Origin: Candidatus Eisenbergiella stercorigallinarum
GTDB taxonomy: Bacteria > Bacillota > Clostridia > Lachnospirales > Lachnospiraceae
Assembly: GCA_019120525.1 (NCBI GenBank)
Contig: DWUW01000291.1
Span: 1 to 11,918, forward strand
DNA: 11,918 bases
Reading direction: 5' to 3'
Shown here: in pieces, positions 6,938 to 11,918 of the stretch
Layout of the letters: the number at the start of each line of letters is the position of its first letter
Numbering within the stretch: the stretch's first letter is position 1
Notes under the pieces: model-generated
Told to the model about the DNA's origin: nothing
Database searches by the model: none
Seen by the model: only the letters and a program-made list of their open reading frames with translations
Made by a program: the position numbers and the translations under genes

Positions 6938-7183
6938 ATGACGAGTGGAAAAGGGTTCTTTCAGTACGAGATCATGTTGAGGCCGGATGAGGTAAAGGAT
7001 TTCGTCCGCGCGGCTTCGAAGTGTGATTTTGATATTGATATTTCCTACAACAGATATGTAGTGGACGCGAAATCCATCCTCGGCGTGCTTGGCCTGGACC
7101 TGAGACAGATCCTTACGGTTCTCTGCCATGGCTACAGTGAGGAATTCGACGGATATGTAAGACGTTTTTCCCTTGCGGGGTAA
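6938..7183 (+). CDS. HPr-like protein lacking the phospho-His
   Basis: A small protein of 81 residues if the ATG at 6938 is used; the in-frame GTG at 6929 would give 84 and is closer to AGGAGGGG. The HPr fold is suggested by the segment VKDFVRAASKCDFDIDISYNRYVVDAKSILGVLGLDL. This aligns with HPr from just after its active site through the Ser46 helix (KSIMGVMSLG in true HPr). K45-S46 keeps the regulatory-serine position, but the G-[IL]-H-A-R-P active-site loop is absent: the matching place reads IMLRPDEV and holds no His. It therefore cannot accept phosphate from enzyme I in the usual way. Such divergent HPr-like genes are, to my recollection, common in Lachnospiraceae and of unknown function. 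It has its own promoter and is followed by a long hairpin, so it is probably monocistronic. Confidence 0.8.
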   Translation: MTSGKGFFQYEIMLRPDEVKDFVRAASKCDFDIDISYNRYVVDAKSILGVLGLDLRQILTVLCHGYSEEFDGYVRRFSLAG

Positions 7184-7196
7184 GAAGCGGGGGAAG

Positions 7197-7238
7197 GGAA
7201 AGGGCGCTGTGGAGCCTGGGCTCCACGGCGCCCTTTCC
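7197..7238 (+). terminator. Long hairpin after the HPr-like gene, probable terminator
   Basis: A 19-bp stem (7197-7215 with 7220-7238), perfect apart from one G-T pair, has the four-base loop CTGG and begins 13 bp after the stop codon. Its base is A-rich on the 5' side and T-containing on the 3' side (CCCTTTCC). There is no true T tract after it, so it may act by a different route, or it may protect the 3' end of the transcript. Confidence 0.55.
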
Positions 7239-7289
7239 AATTAGTACCCTTTCCGCTTGGCGTCCTGCCGCCCGGATCCTGATTTTCCC

Positions 7290-7321
7290 TTGTCCGGGGA
7301 CGGTTGAAATGATAGTATAAA
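7290..7321 (+). promoter_or_regulatory. Possible promoter of the nuclease-helicase gene
   Basis: An AT-rich TATAAA (7316-7321) or the overlapping TAGTAT (7313-7318) could be a -10. TTGTCC (7290-7295) lies 17 bp from the second choice and 20 bp from the first. The fit is poor. A 10-bp inverted repeat, CGTCCTGCCG (7261-7270) and CGGCAGGACG (7333-7342), brackets the region. Confidence 0.3.
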
Positions 7322-7396
7322 AGACAGGATGCCGGCAGGACGGGCGGGCGCGGAGCCTGTTATGCGGACGGCCGGATCCCGGAAGGAGGACGCCGG

Positions 7397-9871
7397 ATGG
7401 AGATCAGGATATCGGTACGTGCCCTGGTGGAATTCATTCTGCGAAGCGGCGATATTGACAACAGAAAAAGGACGGCGCCGGAGGGCGCGATGGCGGAAGG
7501 CGGGCGGATCCACCGCATGATCCAGAGAAGGATGGGAGCGGAATATCAGGCAGAGGTGACGCTGCGCTTCGTGTATCCTACGCCATCCTATGATCTTGTG
7601 GTGGAAGGGCGTGCCGACGGCGTGATCCATGGAAACAGCGCGGGGCAGGAAACCACGGTCATCGATGAGATCAAAGGGACCTACCGGGATCTGGAGAGGA
7701 TGAAGGGGCCGGTCCCGGTGCATCTGGCGCAGGCAAAGTGTTATGCGTATATGTATGCGGCAAAAAGCGGACGGGAGCGGATGGGAGTCCGGATGACCTA
7801 CTGTCAGCTGGAAACGGAGGAGCTTCGGTATTTTCAGGAAGAATATTCCGTAAGGGAACTGGAGGGATGGTTCTTCGGCCTGCTGGAGGAGTACCGGAAG
7901 TGGGCGGATTTCGGATATGAATGGCAGCGGGTACGTACGGCCTCCATAAAGGCGCTTGCCTTTCCCTACGCGTACCGGGAGGGGCAGAAGGAGCTTGCCG
8001 GATATGTGTACCGCAGCATCGCGCGGAAAAAGAAGCTGTTTATCGAAGCGCCTACAGGAGTGGGGAAGACGCTTTCCACGCTGTTCCCGGCAGTAAAGGC
8101 GGTGGGAGAGGAGAAGGCGGGGCGGATCTTTTACCTGACGGCAAAGACCATCACGCGGACGGTGGCGGACAATACCTTCCAGCTGCTCAGGGAAAAGGGC
8201 CTGCGGATGAAAACGGTGATCCTGACGGCAAAGGAGAAGATCTGTTTCCTGGAGGAGACCCAGTGCGATCCGTCCGCCTGTCCCTATGCGAAGGGGCATT
8301 ATGACCGGATCAACGAGGCCATGTATAACCTGCTTTTGCAGGAGGATCATTACCATCGGGAGACCATCGAGGCGTATGCCCGCAGATATCAGGTCTGTCC
8401 CTTTGAGCTGAGCCTGGACATGAGCCTGTTTTCCGATGGGATCATCTGTGACTATAATTATGTTTTTGACCCTCATGTGTATCTCAGGCGCTTCTTCGGG
8501 GATGGGGCGCAGGGAAGCGGCATGGGCGCATGGAATACCGGTGCGGCCGGGGGAGGGCTTCCGGTGTTCCTGATCGATGAGGCGCACAATCTGGTGGAGC
8601 GGGGGCGGGAAATGTACAGCGCCCTTCTGGTGAAGGAGGATTTCCTCGCGCTGAAGCGGACGGTGAAGGAATATGACAGGAAGCTGGAAAGGCTGCTGGA
8701 AAGGTGCAACGCGCAGATGCTTTCCCTGAAGAGGGAATGCGAGGGCTGGCGAGTGATTCCGGTAAAGGAGATCGACGGGCTCGTAAACGCGGTGGAGAAG
8801 CTGTCCGAGGCTATGGGAACCTGGCTGGAGGAGCATGAGGGCGGCCCGGCCCGGAATCCGGCGCGGGAGGAGATCCTGGAGTTCTATTTTGTCCTGACGC
8901 ATTTTCTGGATATTTACGACAGGCTGGACGACAACTATGTGGTCTATACCGAGCTTTCGGGGGAGGAAGGAAAAGGAGATTTTTGGCTGAAGCTTTTCTG
9001 CGTGAATCCGTCCGTCAACCTGCAGGAGTGCATGGGAAGGGCGGTAAGTACGATCCTGTTTTCCGCGACCCTGCTTCCCATCCAGTATTATAAGGGGCTG
9101 CTGGGCGGAGATGGGGAGGATTATGAGGTATACGCCAGGTCCTCCTTTGATCCCGGGAGAAAGGGGCTGTTCATCGGAAGGGATGTGACGAGCCGGTACA
9201 GCCGCAGGGGGCGGCAGGAATATTACAGCATCGCCCGTTATCTCCATGAGATCACCGCGCAGCGGAGCGGCAATTACCTGATCTTTTTCCCATCCCATTC
9301 CTTCCTGCAGAGCGTCTATGAGATCTATGAGGAATGCTTCCTGGACGAAAGCCGGGAGGAATGCCTGATCCAGGAGGATCGCATGGATGAGGAGGAAAGG
9401 GAGTATTTCCTCAGCCGGTTTGAGGGAAACCGGGACTGCATGCTGGAAGAAAAGATCTGCATGGAGGTGGAAGAGGAGGAAGAAAGGAGCCTGCTTGGCT
9501 TTTGCGTGATGGGAGGGATCTTCAGCGAAGGGATCGACCTGAAAAAAGACAGCCTGATCGGCGCCGTCATCGTGGGAACCGGGCTGCCTCAGGTATGCAC
9601 CGAAAGGGAGATCCTCCGGCGGTATTTCGATGGTATGGGGAAAAACGGGTTTGATTATGCCTATCGTTATCCCGGAATGAATAAGGTCCTGCAGGCGGCG
9701 GGGCGGGTGATCCGTACGGCGGAGGACGTGGGGATCGTCGTCCTTCTGGACGACCGTTTCCTGTCCCCCTCCTATCAGGGGCTGTTTCCCAGGGAATGGA
9801 CCGAATACGAAGCGGTCACGGCGGACAGGATCGCGGGCAGGCTGGAACGCTTCTGGAATGAGTGGCTGTAA
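7397..9871 (+). CDS. RecB-like nuclease fused to a DinG/XPD-type iron-sulfur DNA helicase
   Basis: An 824-residue cytoplasmic protein; ATG with AGGAGG (7384-7389) 7 bp upstream. The N-terminal ~125 residues carry the RecB/Cas4-type PD-(D/E)xK nuclease set: H39, D74 (GRADG), E91-x-K93 (DEIK), and Q112 with Y116 (QAKCY). The rest is a superfamily 2 helicase of the Rad3/XPD/DinG group. Walker A is APTGVGKT (218-225), with K224. The four iron-sulfur cysteines are C283, C290, C295 and C334. DEAH is at 394-397 and motif VI is QAAGRVIR (766-773). ATP-driven 5'-3' unwinding is expected from the group, with the nuclease domain cutting one strand, so DNA repair or recombination intermediates are likely substrates. 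All key residues appear intact. The gene stands alone; no terminator follows it, only the DnaA-box region. Confidence 0.92.
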   Translation: MEIRISVRALVEFILRSGDIDNRKRTAPEGAMAEGGRIHRMIQRRMGAEYQAEVTLRFVYPTPSYDLVVEGRADGVIHGNSAGQETTVIDEIKGTYRDLERMKGPVPVHLAQAKCYAYMYAAKSGRERMGVRMTYCQLETEELRYFQEEYSVRELEGWFFGLLEEYRKWADFGYEWQRVRTASIKALAFPYAYREGQKELAGYVYRSIARKKKLFIEAPTGVGKTLSTLFPAVKAVGEEKAGRIFYLTAKTITRTVADNTFQLLREKGLRMKTVILTAKEKICFLEETQCDPSACPYAKGHYDRINEAMYNLLLQEDHYHRETIEAYARRYQVCPFELSLDMSLFSDGIICDYNYVFDPHVYLRRFFGDGAQGSGMGAWNTGAAGGGLPVFLIDEAHNLVERGREMYSALLVKEDFLALKRTVKEYDRKLERLLERCNAQMLSLKRECEGWRVIPVKEIDGLVNAVEKLSEAMGTWLEEHEGGPARNPAREEILEFYFVLTHFLDIYDRLDDNYVVYTELSGEEGKGDFWLKLFCVNPSVNLQECMGRAVSTILFSATLLPIQYYKGLLGGDGEDYEVYARSSFDPGRKGLFIGRDVTSRYSRRGRQEYYSIARYLHEITAQRSGNYLIFFPSHSFLQSVYEIYEECFLDESREECLIQEDRMDEEEREYFLSRFEGNRDCMLEEKICMEVEEEEERSLLGFCVMGGIFSEGIDLKKDSLIGAVIVGTGLPQVCTEREILRRYFDGMGKNGFDYAYRYPGMNKVLQAAGRVIRTAEDVGIVVLLDDRFLSPSYQGLFPREWTEYEAVTADRIAGRLERFWNEWL

Positions 9872-9926
9872 GGAACGCTTCCGGAAAGGTTCCGGATGGC
9901 GCTCTGTTGGAAAAAGGCAGGGTGGA

Positions 9927-10038
9927 TTGTGGATAAGTATGTGGGGAAAGAGGTTTCATGGGGGAAAAAGGCGTGATTTGCCGAAAATGGGCGTGGATGA
10001 TCCGGGATTGACCGAAAGATTTGTGGATAAGTATGTGG
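9927..10038 (+). repeat. 18-bp direct repeat containing DnaA boxes
   Basis: TTGTGGATAAGTATGTGG occurs at 9927-9944 and again, identically, at 10021-10038, 94 bp apart. Each copy holds one perfect DnaA box (minus strand) and a second TGTGG half-site 12 bp further, about one helical turn. The sequence between the copies is not repeated. Confidence 0.85.
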
Positions 10039-10210
10039 AAACTGGGGATTATTTTTGCCGAAACAGCTGAAGGACAGCGGGAAACAGGGCTTTTCCACAT
10101 TTACACATGCGGGAAAAAACAGGAGGGACAGAACCGTACCGGTCAATGGGTTTTCAGCCCGGATGTGGAAAACTTTTGCGGGTTATCCACAGAAAATCCG
10201 GTGTGGATAA
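9928..10210. promoter_or_regulatory. Cluster of four perfect DnaA boxes
   Basis: Within the 544-bp gap 9872-10415 the consensus DnaA box TTATCCACA occurs four times: on the minus strand at 9928-9936, 10022-10030 and 10202-10210, and on the plus strand at 10183-10191. The last two face each other across 10 bp and form an inverted pair, GTTATCCACA and TGTGGATAAC. Near-matches lie at 10091-10099 (TTTTCCACA) and, on the minus strand, at 9940-9948, 10034-10042, 10164-10172 and 10226-10234. No clear AT-rich unwinding element, dnaA or dnaN is seen. Binding by DnaA is well supported by the motif; the purpose is open: DnaA titration or control, gene regulation, or origin function. Confidence 0.8.
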
Positions 10211-10286
10211 CGCGGCGCGGGGAAATGTGGAAAGCCCGGACTGCCGCCCTCTTGGGGGATTGTCCTGCCTTCGGCCGGTTCCAGGC

Positions 10287-10321
10287 GTCATCCGGGCTGT
10301 GCCAGTCATCCGGGCTGTGCC
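10287..10321 (+). repeat. 17-bp tandem duplication, period 18
   Basis: GTCATCCGGGCTGTGCC occurs at 10287-10303 and 10305-10321 with one base between. It sits just upstream of the amylase promoter -35 (10332). It may be an operator pair or simple slippage. Confidence 0.8.
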
Positions 10322-10331
10322 TGAAAAGTAA

Positions 10332-10360
10332 GTGACGGGCAGGGGCGGATATGATATAAT
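10332..10360 (+). promoter_or_regulatory. Promoter of the alpha-amylase gene
   Basis: An extended -10, TGA followed by a perfect TATAAT (10352-10360), has GTGACG (10332-10337, four of six to TTGACA) 17 bp upstream. The start point is near 10367. The leader of about 50 nt includes a small hairpin (CCGCC 10381-10385 with GGCGG 10392-10396) just before the SD. Confidence 0.8.
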
Positions 10361-10415
10361 AACGGGGTATGCGAGAAAATCCGCCTTCTGCGGCGGTATC
10401 AGGAGGTTACAGAAA

Positions 10416-11726
10416 ATGTGGGCATATGAAAGCGTATTTTATCAGATTTATCCGCTTGGCTTCTGCGGCGCGCCGTTTGAGAACGACGGTGTGGAAACAT
10501 CCAGGATCCGGAAGGTGGAGGAGTGGATCCCCCATATCAGGAAAACCGGCGCGGACGCCATATATTTTTCCCCGGTATTCGAATCCGATACCCATGGCTA
10601 TAATACAAGGGATTTCAGAAAAATTGACTGCAGGCTTGGAAGCAACGAGGATTTTGCGGAGGTATGCAAGAGCCTGCATGAGGCCGGGATCCGGGTGGTG
10701 CTGGACGGAGTGTTCAACCATGTGGGAAGGGGCTTCTGGGCCTTTCAGGATGTACTGAAGAACAGGGAGCGTTCGCCTTATCTGAACTGGTTCCATATCA
10801 ACCTGGGCGGGAATTCCAATTATAACGACGGCCTTTGGTATGAGGGCTGGGAAGGCAATTACGACCTGGTGAAGCTGAACCTGAAAAACGACGAGGTGGT
10901 GAACCATATCCTGGAGAGCGTCCGTTTCTGGGTGGAAACCTTTGATATCGACGGCCTGCGCCTGGATGTGGCTTATCTGCTGGACCACGATTTCGTGCGC
11001 AGGCTCCGCAGCTTCTGTGACGGGCTGAAACAGGACTTTTTCCTGGTGGGGGAGATCCTGCACGGAGACTATAAGACGCTGGTGAATGATCAGATGCTGC
11101 ATTCCTGCACCAATTATGAATGCTATAAGGGGCTGCATTCCAGCTTCAACAGCATGAACCTGTTTGAGATCAACCATTCCCTGATGAGACAGTTCGGGCC
11201 GGAAAACTGGACTTTGTATAAGGGGCTTCATCTGATGACCTTTGTGGACAACCATGATGTCACAAGGGTCGCGAGCATCCTGTCCAATGAGAAGCACCTT
11301 CCGCTGATCTATGCGATGGCCTTCGGTATGCCCGGCATTCCCTGCATTTACTACGGAAGCGAGTGGGGGGCGAAGGGAAATAAGAGCGACGGGGACCCTG
11401 CCCTGCGTCCCAGCTTCGAGAAGCCGGTGGAAAATGAACTGACGGAATATATCGGAAAGCTTGCCGCAGCGAAAAAGGGATCCAAAGCCCTGAATTACGG
11501 CGCGTTCCGTTCCGTTGTCCTGACCAATAAGCAGTGCATCTTTGAACGGAAGACGGATGGAGAGCGCGTGCTGGTCGCCATCAATGCCGACAGCGAACCC
11601 TATACCGCCCATTTTGACGCCGGCTGCGGCATGGCGGTGGATCTGATCACCGGCAAAAAACACGACTTCGGGGGAGGAAGCGAACTCCCGCCCTACAGCG
11701 CGTTTTTCTGGTGTTGCGAAGCATAA
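10416..11726 (+). CDS. GH13 alpha-amylase-family glycoside hydrolase, probably cytoplasmic
   Basis: A 436-residue protein. The ATG at 10416 (MWAYESVFYQIYPLGF) follows AGGAGG (10401-10406) and lies downstream of the promoter; an in-frame GTG at 10332 falls in the -35 box and is rejected. The four GH13 regions are present: DGVFNH (D97-H102), GLRLDVA with the nucleophile D184, VGEI with the acid/base E213, and FVDNHD with the stabiliser D281. A short C-terminal beta domain ends SAFFWCCEA. There is no signal peptide and no N-terminal CBM34-type domain, so it is shorter than typical neopullulanases or cyclomaltodextrinases. The barrel otherwise resembles that group. The likely role is hydrolysis of alpha-1,4-linked maltodextrins or cyclodextrins taken up by the cell. 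It is a single-gene unit. Exact specificity cannot be read from the sequence. Confidence 0.92.
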   Translation: MWAYESVFYQIYPLGFCGAPFENDGVETSRIRKVEEWIPHIRKTGADAIYFSPVFESDTHGYNTRDFRKIDCRLGSNEDFAEVCKSLHEAGIRVVLDGVFNHVGRGFWAFQDVLKNRERSPYLNWFHINLGGNSNYNDGLWYEGWEGNYDLVKLNLKNDEVVNHILESVRFWVETFDIDGLRLDVAYLLDHDFVRRLRSFCDGLKQDFFLVGEILHGDYKTLVNDQMLHSCTNYECYKGLHSSFNSMNLFEINHSLMRQFGPENWTLYKGLHLMTFVDNHDVTRVASILSNEKHLPLIYAMAFGMPGIPCIYYGSEWGAKGNKSDGDPALRPSFEKPVENELTEYIGKLAAAKKGSKALNYGAFRSVVLTNKQCIFERKTDGERVLVAINADSEPYTAHFDAGCGMAVDLITGKKHDFGGGSELPPYSAFFWCCEA

Positions 11727-11760
11727 AAAAGCGGGTGCAGGGGCACCCGCTTTTTTATGC
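11721..11760. terminator. Bidirectional intrinsic terminator after the amylase gene
   Basis: A perfect 18-bp inverted repeat, GCATAAAAAAGCGGGTGC (11721-11738) and its complement at 11743-11760, has the loop AGGG. The A run on one arm and the T run (11751-11756) on the other allow termination on both strands. It includes the amylase stop codon (11724-11726). Its right arm is part of the first unit of the 76-bp tandem repeat. Confidence 0.9.
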
Positions 11761-11918
11761 GGAAGAATGCCTGGAGGGCATTCTTCCCGCAGGAAGAGAA
11801 ACCGGAAAGAGTGCAGGGGCACCCGCTTTTTTATGCGGAAGAATGCCCGGAGGGCATTCTTCCCGCAGGAAGAGAAACCGGAAAGGGTGCATGGGCACCC
11901 GCTTTTTTATGCGGAAGA
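11735..11918 (+). repeat. 76-bp tandem repeat, 2.4 units, running off the window
   Basis: Units start at 11735, 11811 and 11887; the third is cut by the window end after 32 bases. Units 1 and 2 differ at only two sites (T11772 versus C11848, A11810 versus G11886). Unit 3 differs from unit 2 by G to T at 11892. Each full unit holds the GCACCC-GCTTTTTT terminator arm and a second hairpin of 13 bp with one bulged C (11759-11790 in unit 1, 11835-11866 in unit 2). No open frame is convincing across it. Confidence 0.92.

Noticed and set aside
7241..9298. Very long minus-strand open frame (685 codons) opposite the nuclease-helicase gene
   Set aside because: It mirrors a well-supported gene, is rich in Pro, Arg, His and Leu as expected for the antisense of GC-rich coding DNA, and shows no recognisable domain.
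9858..10335. Two plus-strand open frames in the DnaA-box gap (9858-10070 and 10021-10335)
   Set aside because: Their composition is odd, they encode the DnaA boxes and tandem repeats, they overlap each other or the helicase end, and they lack convincing SD sequences.
9872..10415. Reading the DnaA-box gap as the main chromosomal origin
   Set aside because: There is no dnaA, dnaN, rpmH or other usual origin neighbour, no clear AT-rich unwinding region, and no strand switch in gene direction. It is kept only as an alternative in the findings.
10407..11822. Long minus-strand open frame (471 codons) opposite the amylase gene
   Set aside because: The GH13 motifs on the plus strand account for the coding signal. 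The antisense frame starts within the repeat array and has no recognisable motif.
11735..11918. CRISPR array
   Set aside because: The 76-bp units are contiguous and nearly identical, with no unique spacers.

Overview
The window looks like chromosomal DNA of a GC-rich gut Firmicute, most likely a member of the Clostridia close to Lachnospiraceae. The grounds are strong AGGAGG-type ribosome binding sites, sigma-A-like promoters, intrinsic terminators, tRNA genes without an encoded CCA, and gene families typical of that group: a radical SAM / TIGR03915 pair, a degenerate HPr-like protein, a nuclease-helicase fusion and an LTA-type glycolipid glycosyltransferase pair. No plasmid, phage, transposase or CRISPR signature is visible. 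The taxonomy is inferred; no database could be searched.

Layout. Positions 1-290 hold the 3' part of a tRNA cluster (His-GTG partial, Gln-TTG, Lys-TTT) closed by an intrinsic terminator. A GC-rich block follows in which every convincing gene is on the + strand. First is an alpha/beta hydrolase of the HSL family (450-1454) whose catalytic His position reads Asn. After a terminator comes a probable three-gene membrane unit: a TVP38/TMEM64-like protein (1697-2278) and two GT4 glycosyltransferases (2322-3371, 3331-4554) that resemble the CpoA/BgsA and alMGS/BgsB glycolipid synthases. A promoter buried in the last codons of the second glycosyltransferase drives a radical SAM protein with a helix-hairpin-helix (4592-6004) and its usual partner (6012-6782), a putative DNA repair pair of unknown chemistry. 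Next is an 81-residue HPr-like protein without the active-site His (6938-7183), bounded by an SD-containing hairpin upstream and a 19-bp hairpin downstream. Then comes a RecB-like nuclease fused to a DinG/XPD-type Fe-S helicase (7397-9871).

The most striking non-coding feature is the gap 9872-10415. It carries four perfect DnaA boxes (TTATCCACA) in under 300 bp plus several one- or two-mismatch boxes, although no dnaA or dnaN lies in the window. Candidate roles are a DnaA titration or control locus, or an unrecognised origin-like element. A GH13 alpha-amylase-like enzyme follows (10416-11726) behind an extended -10 promoter. Its terminator leads into a 76-bp tandem repeat, each unit with two hairpins, that continues past the window edge.

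Functional themes are translation (tRNAs), envelope glycolipid synthesis, DNA repair or replication (radical SAM pair, nuclease-helicase, DnaA boxes) and cytoplasmic alpha-glucan breakdown.
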